Source of the DNA: Gillisia limnaea DSM 15749
Lineage (GTDB): Bacteria; Bacteroidota; Bacteroidia; Flavobacteriales; Flavobacteriaceae
Reading direction: 5' to 3'
NCBI RefSeq assembly: GCF_000243235.1
Contig: NZ_JH594606.1
Span: 1,298,023-1,362,022 of the forward strand
Length of the DNA stretch: 64,000 nucleotides
Position 1 is the stretch's first letter; every line of letters starts with the position of its first letter. The position numbers were made by a program, and so were the translations under genes. This document shows, piece by piece, positions 9,111 through 19,159 of the stretch. Under the pieces are notes generated by a model, which did not search any database, was not told the DNA's origin, and saw nothing but the letters and a program-made list of their open reading frames with translations.

Positions 9111-9139
9111 AAAAGCCCCTCCAAATTGGAGAGGCTTTT
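9111..9139 (-). terminator. Terminator of eno
   Basis: Stem of 13 pairs built from AAAGCCCCTCCAA and TTGGAGAGGCTTT with one wobble position and a very short loop; the T-run is on the minus-strand 3' side. It lies 19 bp after the eno stop. The remaining 200 bp before gltA hold no gene. Confidence 0.8.
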
Positions 9140-9157
9140 TATAGTACTGAATTTTTT

Positions 9158-10450
<1,293 letters not shown>

Positions 10451-10576
10451 TTATTTATTATTATTTTCTAAAACAGATAGCAATATACGAATACATGTCT
10501 TGATTCACCAGTAAAACAGCAGGTTTTGACTCAAAATTATACGAAAACGATTTCGATAAATCAGTGCTAAAAAAGG

Positions 10577-11245
10577 CTATTTAGCGAAAGCATCCCAATA
10601 AAACCGAAGCCCTAAACCTATTGAGGAACTATTTGAAAAAGTTGTCCTGATATTATATTCTGAAAAATCCAGTTTCTGAAAGGCTTCATCGGTATTTAAA
10701 AACATATAATGAACTGCTAAGGAAAACCAATAGGATTCGGTCTTTAGAGCAAGTCCCTCCAAACCTATAGAAAAGCTCCAAAAGGAAACCGGAGCTGAAG
10801 TTTTTTGTCGTTCCTGGAGGCCGTAATCTCCATTATTCATCAAAAATAAATAATCTCCCCTGGCTCTTACCGATCCTATATGATATTTGGGAGAAAAAGT
10901 AAGAAAAGCATCATCCTTTCCAAATTTCAATTTTGGTGAAAGCGTAAATAAAGAAGCATTAAAACTTTTTTCAAGTCGCTCTAAGGATTGTGCGTTTGGA
11001 TCGATAGGATTTAAAATATTTTGATCATTTAATGCTCCAAAATATAAATCGTAGCCAATTTCCGGAGCAAAGAATTTCCACTGGTAAACCTGGGCACCAA
11101 CATTAAAATTACCTATGGAATTATTACTAAATCCTGTATTTCTGTAATATTCAAATCCACCGTAAAGGACGGGGTGGGTTTGAGCAGACACATGAAAGTT
11201 AATTCCCAGAAAAAGAACACAAACAATTACTTTGAAAGGAGCCAT
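10577..11245 (-). CDS. Putative outer-membrane beta-barrel protein, 222 aa
   Basis: I do not recognise a family. The signal peptide spans about residues 1-22 (VIVCVLFLGINFHVSAQ), followed by alternating aromatic/polar strands typical of a small barrel (FEYYRNTGFSNN, VYQWKFFAPEIGYDLYFG, FSIGLEGLALKTESYWFSL). It ends IGLGLRFYWDAFAK; that terminal strand ends in an Ala-Lys pair rather than the aromatic residue usual for barrels. Its start overlaps the stop of the upstream gene by 19 bp, so the two are probably translationally coupled and may act together. It could be a host-lineage-specific envelope protein. Confidence 0.7.
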   Translation of the reverse strand: MAPFKVIVCVLFLGINFHVSAQTHPVLYGGFEYYRNTGFSNNSIGNFNVGAQVYQWKFFAPEIGYDLYFGALNDQNILNPIDPNAQSLERLEKSFNASLFTLSPKLKFGKDDAFLTFSPKYHIGSVRARGDYLFLMNNGDYGLQERQKTSAPVSFWSFSIGLEGLALKTESYWFSLAVHYMFLNTDEAFQKLDFSEYNIRTTFSNSSSIGLGLRFYWDAFAK

Positions 11246-11763
11246 CCTAATCTTAGTCCAATAATTGGTGAAAGATATGAACCGCCAAGGTTATTAAAAC
11301 CATAGCCTGCTCCTAAGTTAAGATCTAATTTAAACCCGCTTCCATAATAACGTTGTAATCCCCAAACCGGACCTATTACTCCGCCAAAATCTGAAGACAA
11401 TTGCAAATCCCCAATTATAGGATCTCCAAAATCAATACTTCCATTTAGTGCAATATAATTTGCGCTGTTATTATCTATATTTTTGTTCTTTCCCAACCTT
11501 TTATCAAAATTGTAATAGTAACGATACTGGGTGTGGGCATTCAGAAATATACCAAATTCTGTATCTCTGTTAGACCCACCCGAAATTCCAAATCCTGTTC
11601 CTGCACGAAGGTCCAGCGTGGTATTATTAGAAAGCCCCATTTCATATTCCAAACCCGGAAGTAAGAAATTAACCGAAAACAACTTTTTTTCAACATTGGC
11701 CTGGCTTTGCGCATTTACATTAAAACCAATAAACACAAGAACAACAAATAGTAATTTTTTCAC
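11227..11763 (-). CDS. Putative outer-membrane protein, 178 aa
   Basis: A secreted, probably barrel-type protein: signal peptide residues 1-18 (LLFVVLVFIGFNVNAQ), then strands such as LPGLEYEMGLSNNTTLDLRAG, HTQYRYYYNF and a glycine-rich C-terminal part ending IIGLRLGWLLSK. The start codon is GTG at 11761-11763, directly in front of the lysine-rich n-region. It is the first gene of a two-gene unit with the 222-residue barrel protein. No family name can be supported. The gene is separated from carA by a terminator. Confidence 0.7.
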   Translation of the reverse strand: MKKLLFVVLVFIGFNVNAQSQANVEKKLFSVNFLLPGLEYEMGLSNNTTLDLRAGTGFGISGGSNRDTEFGIFLNAHTQYRYYYNFDKRLGKNKNIDNNSANYIALNGSIDFGDPIIGDLQLSSDFGGVIGPVWGLQRYYGSGFKLDLNLGAGYGFNNLGGSYLSPIIGLRLGWLLSK

Positions 11764-11820
11764 AAGGGGATTGATTGATTATTGGCTGCTAAATTAGTAA
11801 TATTTAAAGTTAAAGCAAAA

Positions 11821-11853
11821 AAAGGGAGCAAAATGATAAATTTTGCTCCCTTT
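11821..11853 (-). terminator. Terminator of carA
   Basis: Thirteen-bp perfect stem AAAGGGAGCAAAA/TTTTGCTCCCTTT with a 7-base loop and T-runs on both sides; it lies 22 bp past the carA stop and precedes the outer-membrane protein pair. Confidence 0.85.
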
Positions 11854-11875
11854 TTTTGCTCTAATTACTTATTTA

Positions 11876-12988
11876 TCAATTTTTTACCAGTTTAATCCTT
11901 TCCATAAATTCATCGAATAGATAGGCCGCGTCATGTGGTCCAGGGCTCGCCTCCGGGTGGTATTGAACTGAAAAACAGTTTTTATTTTTCATCCTCATTC
12001 CTCCAATGGTGTTATCATTCAAACAAATATGGGTGATCTCAAAATCCAGATGAGCAGCAGTCTCTTTTTCATCTACAGAAAATCCATGATTTTGAGAAGT
12101 GATCTCGCCCTTTCCGGTTAAAAGATTTTTCACCGGGTGATTGATGCCCCGATGTCCATGGTGCATTTTATAGGTTGAAATCCCATTTGCTAAAGCAATA
12201 ACCTGGTGTCCAAGACAAATTCCAAATAGCGGATGATCATTCTCTAAAATAAGCCTTGTCAATTCGATAGCTTCAGCAAGGGGTTTTGGATCTCCCGGTC
12301 CATTGGAAAGAAAATAACCATCAGGATTCCAATTGCTCATTTCCTCATAGGTTGCGTTGTAAGGAAATACCTTAACATAGGCATCCCTTTCAGCAAAATT
12401 ACGCAGGATGTTCTTTTTAATTCCAATATCCAATGCGGCAATTTTATAAGATGCATCTTCATTTCCGAAATAATAAGCCTCTTTCGTAGAGACTTTTGAA
12501 GCGAGTTCAAGACCATTCATATCCGGAACTTTCGCCAATTCTTCTTTTAAACCAGCAATATTGTCCACATCTGTAGAGATAATGGCATTCATAGCTCCAT
12601 GTTCTCTAATATAGGTCACTAAGGCTCTTGTATCCACATCGGAGATTGCAAACAAATCGCTCTTGTTTAAAAATTCTTCCAAAGAATTATCTGCTGCAGG
12701 TCTTGAATAGTTATAACTAAAATTCTTACAAATCAAACCAGAGATCATTGGCTGATAGGATTCATTTTCATCCTCACTCACTCCATAATTTCCAATATGT
12801 GCATTGGTAGTAACCATAAGCTGCCCAAAGTACGATGGATCTGTAAAAATTTCCTGATAGCCTGTCATCCCGGTGTTGAAACAGACTTCTCCTACTGCAC
12901 TTCCATCCTTATTTCCAACAGATTTACCGTGGAATATTGTTCCATCTGCCAGTAATATTATTGCCTTTTTTCTTGTTTGATATTTCAT
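11876..12988 (-). CDS. carA: Carbamoyl phosphate synthetase small (glutaminase) subunit
   Basis: Hydrolyses glutamine and passes ammonia to CarB for carbamoyl phosphate, which feeds pyrimidine and arginine synthesis. The 370-residue protein has the CarA N-terminal domain (residues 1 to about 140, with VCFNTGMTGYQEIFTDPSY) and a class I glutamine amidotransferase domain. The nucleophile Cys lies in PLFGICLGHQVIALA near residue 255, and the His/Glu pair in FSVQYHPEASPGPHD near 340. No carB is adjacent, so the subunits are encoded apart. The leader of this gene is one copy of a dispersed repeat, which also covers the start codon region. Confidence 0.96.
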   Translation of the reverse strand: MKYQTRKKAIILLADGTIFHGKSVGNKDGSAVGEVCFNTGMTGYQEIFTDPSYFGQLMVTTNAHIGNYGVSEDENESYQPMISGLICKNFSYNYSRPAADNSLEEFLNKSDLFAISDVDTRALVTYIREHGAMNAIISTDVDNIAGLKEELAKVPDMNGLELASKVSTKEAYYFGNEDASYKIAALDIGIKKNILRNFAERDAYVKVFPYNATYEEMSNWNPDGYFLSNGPGDPKPLAEAIELTRLILENDHPLFGICLGHQVIALANGISTYKMHHGHRGINHPVKNLLTGKGEITSQNHGFSVDEKETAAHLDFEITHICLNDNTIGGMRMKNKNCFSVQYHPEASPGPHDAAYLFDEFMERIKLVKN

Positions 12989-13094
12989 CTGTTATTTTAT
13001 TGTTTTAGGAGACTCCCAATAGCTATCGGGAGTAACATCGATATAATAAGTTCTCTGTGCGAGAAAATTTTCCTAATGAATGTTTCATAACTAG
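12986..13094. repeat. Dispersed repeat copy A (leader of carA)
   Basis: The bases from the carA start codon outward match, at roughly three quarters identity by eye, the bases from 39786 outward, which abut another unrelated gene start. The best part is the first 30 bases (TTATTTTATTGTTTTAG) and the central imperfect palindrome CTCCCAATAGCTATCGGGAG (13013-13032). The shared end contains TAATGAATGTTTCAT. No open reading frame and no flanking target duplication was seen. It is probably a small non-autonomous element or conserved leader. Confidence 0.65.
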
Positions 13095-13177
13095 CTATGT
13101 AAACTTTCTGAGGTTGTTGGATTGGCTAAAGTACCATATCCAGGTTTCGCGAAAATAGTATAAAATAATTATATAAA

Positions 13178-13210
13178 AAAAAGGATAAACCTTGACGGCT
13201 TATCCTTTTT
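13178..13210 (-). terminator. Terminator of the ribosomal protein/rpoA operon
   Basis: Eleven-bp stem AAAAAGGATAA/TTATCCTTTTT with an 11-base loop. A T-run follows on the minus strand, 27 bp after the rplQ stop. It marks the end of the long translation operon. Confidence 0.8.
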
Positions 13211-13236
13211 TAAATTGTGATGTAAAAGAATCATTT

Positions 13237-13758
13237 CTAAGCTTCTTTAGTATCATCTTTTTTATCTCCCTTAGATTCAGAAGGTTTGGTTTCAGCTTTT
13301 GGAGCAGTTTCTTCGGCTTTTGGAGCAGTCTCCTCAGCTTTTTTCTTACCCGCTCTACGAGTTGACTTTTTCTTCTCAGGTTTGGTTAGGTTATAAATTT
13401 CGTTATAATCTACCAATTCGATCATCGCCATATCTGCATTATCACCAAGACGGTTTCCCAATTTGATAATTCTGGTATATCCACCTGGACGATCTCCAAC
13501 CTTTACTGCCACATCACGAAATAATTCGGTAACCGAATCCTTGCTTCGAAGCTTGGCAAAAACCAATCTTCTGTGATGTGTAGTATCCTCTTTTGATTTT
13601 GTTACCAAAGGCTCTACGAACTGCTTTAAAGCTTTTGCTTTTGCAACAGTGGTATTAATTCTCTTATGTTCAATTAGGGAGCACGCCATGTTTGCCAACA
13701 TGGACATACGGTGTGCTTTTTTCCTGCCTAAGTGATTTATTTTTTTTCCGTGTCTCAT
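13237..13758 (-). CDS. rplQ: 50S ribosomal protein L17 with extended C-terminal tail
   Basis: L17 sits near the peptide exit tunnel of the large subunit. The conserved core occupies residues 1 to about 125 ([17 protein letters not shown], then [21 protein letters not shown]). Enteric L17 ends there (127 residues), but this protein continues to 173 with a lysine/glutamate/alanine-rich tail containing two near-identical copies of AEETAPK; the DNA repeats accordingly. Such tails are common in Bacteroidota L17. It is the last gene of the operon, 40 bp after rpoA, followed by a terminator. Confidence 0.96.
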   Translation of the reverse strand: MRHGKKINHLGRKKAHRMSMLANMACSLIEHKRINTTVAKAKALKQFVEPLVTKSKEDTTHHRRLVFAKLRSKDSVTELFRDVAVKVGDRPGGYTRIIKLGNRLGDNADMAMIELVDYNEIYNLTKPEKKKSTRRAGKKKAEETAPKAEETAPKAETKPSESKGDKKDDTKEA

Positions 13759-13798
13759 TACTATTCTGTTTTAGACCTAATTTCAGAGTGAACTAAAA

Positions 13799-14791
13799 CT
13801 AGTCTTTATCCAATTTATATTTTGATAGGTCCATCCCAAAGTTTAAACCTTTATTGTTCACAAGCTCTTCAAGCTCGGTCAAAGATTTTTTACCAAAGTT
13901 TCGGAACTTCATCAAGTCATTTTTATTATAGGATACCAAATCACCAAGGGTGTCAACTTCAGCAGCTTTCAAGCAGTTTAGCGCCCTTACCGAAAGATCC
14001 ATATCCACTAATTTAGTTTTTAGCAACTGTCTCATGTGAAGGGATTCCTCATCATAAGTTTCAGTTTGTGCTATTTCATCCGCTTCAAGAGTTATGCGCT
14101 CATCAGAGAACAACATAAAGTGATGAATAAGTGTTTTAGCAGCTTCGGTTAAAGCTTCTTTAGGGTGAATAGATCCATCGCTTACGATCTCAAAAACCAA
14201 TTTTTCATAATCGGTTTTTTGCTCTACACGAAAGTTCTCAATACTATATTTTACATTCTTGATTGGGGTATAAACCGAATCTGTAAAAATAGTACCTAAA
14301 GGTGCGTTTGCTTTTTTGTTCTCTTCTGCAGGAACATAACCTCTACCCTTTTCAACAGTAAGTTCCATATTGAAACTCACTTTTTTATCCAGGTTACAAA
14401 TCACCAAATCTGGATTCAGGATTTGAAAACCGGAGATAAATTTTTGAAAATGACCGGCAGTAAGCTGATCCTGACCTGAGACAGAAATTGTAACGGCTTC
14501 GTTGTCTATTTCATCAATTTGCCTTTTAAACCTTACTTGTTTCAGGTTTAAAATAATTTCTGTTACATCTTCCACCACGCCAGGGATTGTAGAGAATTCA
14601 TGATCAACTCCTTCAATACGAACGGAGGTGATTGCAAATCCTTCTAATGATGATAACAGGACTCTTCTTAAAGCGTTACCAACAGTTAATCCGTAACCTG
14701 GTTCCAAAGGACGAAATTCAAATTTCCCTTCGAAATCGGTGGAATCAATCATTATAACTTTATCGGGCTTCTGAAAATTTAGTATTGCCAT
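13799..14791 (-). CDS. rpoA: RNA polymerase alpha subunit
   Basis: Scaffold for RNA polymerase assembly (N-terminal domain) and contact for UP elements and activators (C-terminal domain). It has 330 residues, as in E. coli. The N-terminal domain (about 1-230) includes [20 protein letters not shown], the dimerisation helix. The C-terminal domain (about 255-320) reads [20 protein letters not shown] and [15 protein letters not shown], with the helix-hairpin-helix that binds DNA. It sits between rpsD (20 bp) and rplQ (40 bp) in the alpha operon order. Confidence 0.98.
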   Translation of the reverse strand: MAILNFQKPDKVIMIDSTDFEGKFEFRPLEPGYGLTVGNALRRVLLSSLEGFAITSVRIEGVDHEFSTIPGVVEDVTEIILNLKQVRFKRQIDEIDNEAVTISVSGQDQLTAGHFQKFISGFQILNPDLVICNLDKKVSFNMELTVEKGRGYVPAEENKKANAPLGTIFTDSVYTPIKNVKYSIENFRVEQKTDYEKLVFEIVSDGSIHPKEALTEAAKTLIHHFMLFSDERITLEADEIAQTETYDEESLHMRQLLKTKLVDMDLSVRALNCLKAAEVDTLGDLVSYNKNDLMKFRNFGKKSLTELEELVNNKGLNFGMDLSKYKLDKD

Positions 14792-14811
14792 ATTACGACT
14801 TCTGTGAATTA

Positions 14812-15417
14812 TTACTTCGAATATAATTCGACGATGAATTGTTCATTAATGTTTTCCGGAATTTGAACTCTACCAGGTACAGAAACATAAGTTCCAAGTT
14901 TGGTTTCGTTATTCCAGGTAATCCACTCATAGGTTGCACTTGAGTTGGAAAGTGAATTTAGAATTGCTTCTAAAGATTTCGACTTTTCTCTAACCCCAAC
15001 TACATCACCGGGATTTAATTGATAAGACGGAATATTTACCAATTCACCATTTACGGTTATATGCCTGTGAGAAACCAATTGTCTTGCTCCGCTTCGTGAA
15101 GGAGATATCCCCATTCTATACACCACATTGTCAAGACGTGATTCACACAATTGCAACAACACTTCCCCGGTAATACCGGTTGCACGTGTTGCCTTTTCAA
15201 ACATATTTCTAAACTGACGCTCTAATATACCATAGGTATATTTCGCCTTTTGCTTTTCCATTAACTGGATAGCATATTCAGATTTTTTACCTCTTCTACG
15301 GTTGTTCCCGTGCTGTCCGGGAGGGTAATTTCTTTTTTCAAAAGACTTGTCATCTCCGAAAATTGCTTCGCCAAATTTACGAGCTATCTTAGTCTTTGGA
15401 CCAGTATATCTTGCCAT
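14812..15417 (-). CDS. rpsD: 30S ribosomal protein S4
   Basis: S4 binds the 5' domain of 16S rRNA, initiates small-subunit assembly and in many bacteria represses its own operon by binding a leader RNA. The 201-residue protein starts [17 protein letters not shown]; the S4 RNA-binding domain is at about residues 92-155 ([31 protein letters not shown]). The N-terminus lacks the four-cysteine zinc motif, so it is the zinc-free form. A 90-bp gap upstream, the longest in this part of the operon, holds a stem structure that could serve as an S4 target. Confidence 0.97.
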   Translation of the reverse strand: MARYTGPKTKIARKFGEAIFGDDKSFEKRNYPPGQHGNNRRRGKKSEYAIQLMEKQKAKYTYGILERQFRNMFEKATRATGITGEVLLQLCESRLDNVVYRMGISPSRSGARQLVSHRHITVNGELVNIPSYQLNPGDVVGVREKSKSLEAILNSLSNSSATYEWITWNNETKLGTYVSVPGRVQIPENINEQFIVELYSK

Positions 15418-15435
15418 TTTAAATTTTGTGTTTAA

Positions 15436-15486
15436 GAAAGCGATTATGAATTAAGGTCACTGTCCTTCGATAATCTGGGTGCTTTC
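15436..15486 (-). promoter_or_regulatory. Candidate structured leader of rpsD (S4 autoregulation?)
   Basis: On the minus strand the RNA can form GAAAGC paired with GCTTTC, a bulge ACCCA, then GATTAT paired with ATAATC, and an inner AAGG/CCTT hairpin. All arms nest inside 51 nt, ending 18 nt before the rpsD ATG. There is no T-run, so it is not a simple terminator. S4 feedback on the alpha operon is established in E. coli and Bacillus; its use here is inference. Confidence 0.5.
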
Positions 15487-15507
15487 CCTGTTTATACTTA
15501 TTGTTAA

Positions 15508-15897
15508 TTAAACTCTACGTCTTTTTGGAGGTCTACATCCATTGTGTGGTAATGGAGTAACATCAATAATTTCAGTTACTTCAATCCCTGCATTATGAAT
15601 AGATCTTATTGCAGATTCCCTTCCGTTACCCGGACCTTTTACAAATACCTTTACTTTACGCAATCCTGCTTCATGCGCTACTTTCGAAGCATCTTCAGCA
15701 GCAAGTTGTGCAGCATAAGGAGTGTTTTTCTTTGATCCTCTAAAGCCCATTTTACCGGCTGAAGACCAGGAAATCAAATCTCCTTTTTTATTTGTCAAAG
15801 ATATAATAATGTTGTTAAAAGAAGCAGTAACATGCGCTTCTCCATTGGACTCAACAATTACTTTACGTTTCTTTTGAGCTGTTTTAGTTTTTGCCAT
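15508..15897 (-). CDS. rpsK: 30S ribosomal protein S11
   Basis: S11 is part of the 30S platform and shapes the site where mRNA leaves near the anti-Shine-Dalgarno end. It has 129 residues. It has a basic N-terminus ([13 protein letters not shown]), the core [18 protein letters not shown], and the family C-terminus [13 protein letters not shown]. It lies 8 bp after rpsM and 90 bp before rpsD. The start is ATG at 15895-15897. Confidence 0.97.
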   Translation of the reverse strand: MAKTKTAQKKRKVIVESNGEAHVTASFNNIIISLTNKKGDLISWSSAGKMGFRGSKKNTPYAAQLAAEDASKVAHEAGLRKVKVFVKGPGNGRESAIRSIHNAGIEVTEIIDVTPLPHNGCRPPKRRRV

Positions 15898-15905
15898 CCT
15901 ACTTA

Positions 15906-16280
15906 TTATTTAGTTGCTTTCTTCTTGTTGGCAACTGTTTTTCTTCTTCCTTTTCTCGTTCTGGAGTTATTCTTCGTTCTTTGACCTCTTAACGGAAGTC
16001 CAGATCTATGACGAACACCACGATAGCACCCAATGTCCATAAGACGTTTGATACTCATTTGTACTTCTGAACGAAGTTCTCCTTCAATTTTGAAAGCACC
16101 TACAGTTTCACGAATACGACCGATTTCATCATCGTCCCAATCAGAAACTTTCTTACTTTCATCTACGTTAGCCTCCTTCAGGATTTCCTGAGCTCTGCTC
16201 TTTCCAATTCCGAAGATATAGGTCAAAGCTATAACTCCGCGCTTTTGTTTTGGTATATCAACACCTGCAATTCTAGCCAT
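15906..16280 (-). CDS. rpsM: 30S ribosomal protein S13
   Basis: S13 lies in the head of the small subunit, contacts the P-site tRNA and forms bridges to the 50S. It has 124 residues. The helix-two-turn-helix core contains [21 protein letters not shown] at the start, [11 protein letters not shown] near residue 25 and [19 protein letters not shown] near 87. A basic tail ([14 protein letters not shown]) contacts tRNA and rRNA. It follows rpmJ by 3 bp. Confidence 0.97.
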   Translation of the reverse strand: MARIAGVDIPKQKRGVIALTYIFGIGKSRAQEILKEANVDESKKVSDWDDDEIGRIRETVGAFKIEGELRSEVQMSIKRLMDIGCYRGVRHRSGLPLRGQRTKNNSRTRKGRRKTVANKKKATK

Positions 16281-16283
16281 AAC

Positions 16284-16400
16284 TTATCCTTGTCTTTGTT
16301 TGAATTTCGGATTCTTTTTGTTTATCACGTAAAGTCTGCCTTTTCTACGCACAATCTTGCACTCGGCACTTCTTTTTTTAACTGATGCTCTAACTTTCAT
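16284..16400 (-). CDS. rpmJ: 50S ribosomal protein L36, zinc-free type
   Basis: A 38-codon gene. Its product [20 protein letters not shown]...KFKQRQG is clearly L36, which helps fold 23S rRNA near the peptidyl transferase region. Classical L36 carries a CxxC...C...H zinc site; here only one cysteine (residue 14) remains and the others are Ser, Asn and Phe/Lys, so this is a C-minus version that should not bind zinc. It lies between infA (5 bp) and rpsM (3 bp), the normal position. Confidence 0.93.
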   Translation of the reverse strand: MKVRASVKKRSAECKIVRRKGRLYVINKKNPKFKQRQG

Positions 16401-16405
16401 CTTAA

Positions 16406-16621
16406 TTAATATCTATACGTTATTCGAGCCTTTGATAAATCGTACGGGCTCATTTCTAATTTCACTTTATCCCCGGGCAATAATTTAATATAATGCATTC
16501 GCATTTTACCCGAAATATGAGCGGTCACAACGTGACCATTCTCCAGTTCTACCCGGAACATAGCATTTGATAATGCCTCAATGATTGTTCCGTCTTGTTC
16601 AATTGCTGATTGTTTTGCCAT
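16406..16621 (-). CDS. infA: Translation initiation factor IF-1
   Basis: IF-1 occupies the A site of the 30S subunit during initiation and assists IF-2 and IF-3. Its 71 residues form a single OB fold: [50 protein letters not shown]. This is the normal length. It lies 2 bp after secY and 5 bp before rpmJ. No map gene separates secY and infA, unlike in many other phyla. Confidence 0.97.
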   Translation of the reverse strand: MAKQSAIEQDGTIIEALSNAMFRVELENGHVVTAHISGKMRMHYIKLLPGDKVKLEMSPYDLSKARITYRY

Positions 16622-16623
16622 AA

Positions 16624-17961
16624 TTACGCTATTGCTTTTCTGTTTTTTCCAGATTTCATCAAACCATCGTAATGCCTGTTTAACAAATAAGAATTTACTT
16701 GTTGCATAGTATCAATCGCAACCCCTACCATAATTAGTAAGGAAGTACCTCCAAAGAACAATGCCCAACCCTGTTGTACACCCAACAGTTGAACTACAAC
16801 AGCGGGGAACACCGCTATTAAAGCAAGGAAAATTGAACCCGGAAGGGTAATTTGTGACATGATCCTATCCAAAAATTCCCCTGTTTCAGAACCTGGGCGA
16901 ATGCCGGGTATAAACCCACCACTTCGTTTAAGATCATCTGCCATTTTATTGGTAGGTACTGTAATTGCTGTGTAAAAATATGTAAACACAATAATTAACA
17001 AGGCGAAAACCAAATTGTACCAAAACCCAAATATATCACTAAACGCAGCTGCGATACCTTGTGAGGTCTCTCCTTCAGAAAGGCCTGCTACGGCAGCTGG
17101 TATAAACATAATAGCTTGCGCGAATATTATTGGCATTACACCGGAAGCATTTAATTTAAGAGGTATATACTGTCTTGAACCAAATACATTCTTCTCATAT
17201 CCACCGGATGCTGTTCTTCTGGCATACTGCACCGGGATTTGACGAACTGCCATCACCAGCATTACAGATGCAAGAATAATAAGGAACCAAATTACCAATT
17301 CTATTAAGATCATAATTAAACCACCATTAGATTCGAAAACCCTGGAAGCAAATTCCTGAATAAAGGCCTGAGGAAGGGTGGCTATTATACCAACCATTAT
17401 CAATAGAGAAATTCCATTTCCTATTCCTTTATCAGTGATCTTCTCACCCAACCACATCGCAAAAATAGTTCCTGTGGTTAATATAATTACTGAAGAAGCT
17501 ACAAATGTAACGGTATCTCCAAGTAAAAAGGCGCTTTGAGGCAAAGTAGCAAAAAGGTTATAAATATAACCAGGCCCCTGCACTAAAGTAATTGCTATCG
17601 TTAACCATCTCGTTATCTGGTTGATCTTTCTTCTACCGCTTTCTCCTTCTTTTTGTAATTTTTGCAAATAAGGAACCGCAATTCCCATAAGCTGCACTAC
17701 AATGGAGGCAGAGATATATGGCATAATCCCTAATGCAAAAACGGAAGCATTAGAAAAGGCACCACCGGTAAACGCATTAAGGAGGCCTAAAAGACCTCCA
17801 TCAGTTTGACTGGCCAGATTGGACAGCTGTGAAGCATCTACCCCTGGCAAAACAACCTGCGCACCAAAACGATAAACCAACAGCAAACCAAGGGTCACTA
17901 AAATTCTATTTTTTAGTTCCTCAATTTTCCAGATATTTTTAAGAATATTGATAAATTTCAT
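16624..17961 (-). CDS. secY: Preprotein translocase channel subunit SecY
   Basis: SecY forms the protein-conducting channel of the inner membrane with SecE and SecG. It has 445 residues and ten predicted membrane helices, beginning [23 protein letters not shown]. Further landmarks are the plug region after helix 1 ([16 protein letters not shown]), the family signature in helix 2 ([18 protein letters not shown]) and the cytoplasmic loop [20 protein letters not shown]. The C-terminal tail ends [12 protein letters not shown]. It lies 10 bp after rplO in the spc part of the operon. The adenylate kinase gene that often follows secY is not here; it is found fused to hpt at 57-58 kb. Confidence 0.98.
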   Translation of the reverse strand: MKFINILKNIWKIEELKNRILVTLGLLLVYRFGAQVVLPGVDASQLSNLASQTDGGLLGLLNAFTGGAFSNASVFALGIMPYISASIVVQLMGIAVPYLQKLQKEGESGRRKINQITRWLTIAITLVQGPGYIYNLFATLPQSAFLLGDTVTFVASSVIILTTGTIFAMWLGEKITDKGIGNGISLLIMVGIIATLPQAFIQEFASRVFESNGGLIMILIELVIWFLIILASVMLVMAVRQIPVQYARRTASGGYEKNVFGSRQYIPLKLNASGVMPIIFAQAIMFIPAAVAGLSEGETSQGIAAAFSDIFGFWYNLVFALLIIVFTYFYTAITVPTNKMADDLKRSGGFIPGIRPGSETGEFLDRIMSQITLPGSIFLALIAVFPAVVVQLLGVQQGWALFFGGTSLLIMVGVAIDTMQQVNSYLLNRHYDGLMKSGKNRKAIA

Positions 17962-17971
17962 CGTTTATCTA

Positions 17972-18424
17972 TTATAAAGTAACAACTTCACCTCCGGCAG
18001 CTTCGATAGCTTCCTTTGCTGAGGCAGTAAATTTATGAACAGATATTTTCAACGTTGCTTTTAATTCTCCTCTACCTAATATCTTTACTAGTTCGTTTTT
18101 TCCGGCTAAACCATTTTCAACCAAAACCTGCATATCAACGGCATCTTTAATCCTACCGTTATCTACAAGCATTTGAAGTGTATCAAGGTTAATTCCCTGG
18201 TACTCTTTTCGGTTAATATTGGTAAAACCAAACTTTGGCACCCTACGTTGAAGCGGCATTTGACCACCTTCAAAACCAATTTTCTTAGAGTAACCAGAGC
18301 GGGATTTGGCACCTTTATGACCACGGGTAGAAGTTCCTCCTTTACCGGATCCTTCTCCTCTACCTACACGCTTATTATTACTTTGAACTGAACCTTTTGC
18401 AGGTTTTAAGTTACTTAAATCCAT
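17972..18424 (-). CDS. rplO: 50S ribosomal protein L15
   Basis: A late-assembly protein of the large subunit. It has 150 residues. The glycine/arginine-rich N-terminal extension (NKRVGRGEGSGKGGTSTRGH) threads into the 23S rRNA, and the globular C-terminal part contains VKILGRGELKATLKISVHKF, the family signature region. It lies 9 bp after rpmD and 10 bp before secY. Confidence 0.97.
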   Translation of the reverse strand: MDLSNLKPAKGSVQSNNKRVGRGEGSGKGGTSTRGHKGAKSRSGYSKKIGFEGGQMPLQRRVPKFGFTNINRKEYQGINLDTLQMLVDNGRIKDAVDMQVLVENGLAGKNELVKILGRGELKATLKISVHKFTASAKEAIEAAGGEVVTL

Positions 18425-18433
18425 GTGAATTTA

Positions 18434-18616
18434 TTATTTTGTTTCCTCTACGGAAACTAAGTGTTTAACTTTATCTACCATACCAAGGATATTTGGTGTG
18501 TTTTCGTGCTCTACTACCTGGTTTAATCTTCTAAGACCAAGTGCTTCTAAAGTACGTTTCTGGTTTTGAGTACGTTTGATTGCACTTTTAACCTGTGTAA
18601 CTTTTATCTTTCCCAT
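18434..18616 (-). CDS. rpmD: 50S ribosomal protein L30
   Basis: A small large-subunit protein near 5S rRNA, 60 residues: GKIKVTQVKSAIKRTQNQKR then TLEALGLRRLNQVVEHEN, the conserved L30 signature. It lies in the canonical rpsE-rpmD-rplO order with gaps of 12 and 9 bp. Some bacteria lack L30; it is present here. Confidence 0.96.
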   Translation of the reverse strand: MGKIKVTQVKSAIKRTQNQKRTLEALGLRRLNQVVEHENTPNILGMVDKVKHLVSVEETK

Positions 18617-18628
18617 TTTATCCTTGAA

Positions 18629-19153
18629 TTAACCTTTAAATACTTTATCTAATGTAACTCCACGTTGCTTCGCTACAGTTTGGGCACTCCTCAATTGTAA
18701 TAAAGCATCAAAAGTAGCTTTTACCACGTTATGAGGATTTGAGGAACCCTGATTTTTTGAAAGTACATCGTGTATACCCACAGACTCCAATACTGCACGT
18801 ATTGCTCCACCGGCGATTACTCCAGTACCTGTTGCAGCTGGCAACAATAATACTCTTGCTCCACCGTACTTCCCTTTTTGTTCGTGAGGGATGGTTCCTT
18901 TGTTTAAAGGAATTCTAACCAAATTCTTTTTGGCATCCTCTACACCTTTGGAAATAGCATCGGCAACTTCTTTAGATTTTCCTAAACCCTGGCCTACTAC
19001 ACCATTTTCGTCACCTACTACTACAATCGCAGAGAAACCAAATGCTCTACCACCTTTTGTAACTTTAGTAACACGTTGTATACCTACCAAACGGTCTTTT
19101 AATTCAAGACCCGCCGGTTTTACAAGTTCTACATTTTTATAATCTTGATACAT
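18629..19153 (-). CDS. rpsE: 30S ribosomal protein S5
   Basis: S5 lies at the mRNA entrance of the small subunit and affects accuracy. It has 174 residues. The N-terminal dsRNA-binding-like domain contains [21 protein letters not shown] and the KVTKGGR loop, where spectinomycin-resistance changes occur in other bacteria; the wild-type-like residues are present. The C-terminal domain holds [20 protein letters not shown]. It lies 6 bp after rplR. Confidence 0.97.
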   Translation of the reverse strand: MYQDYKNVELVKPAGLELKDRLVGIQRVTKVTKGGRAFGFSAIVVVGDENGVVGQGLGKSKEVADAISKGVEDAKKNLVRIPLNKGTIPHEQKGKYGGARVLLLPAATGTGVIAGGAIRAVLESVGIHDVLSKNQGSSNPHNVVKATFDALLQLRSAQTVAKQRGVTLDKVFKG

Positions 19154-19159
19154 ATCTTT

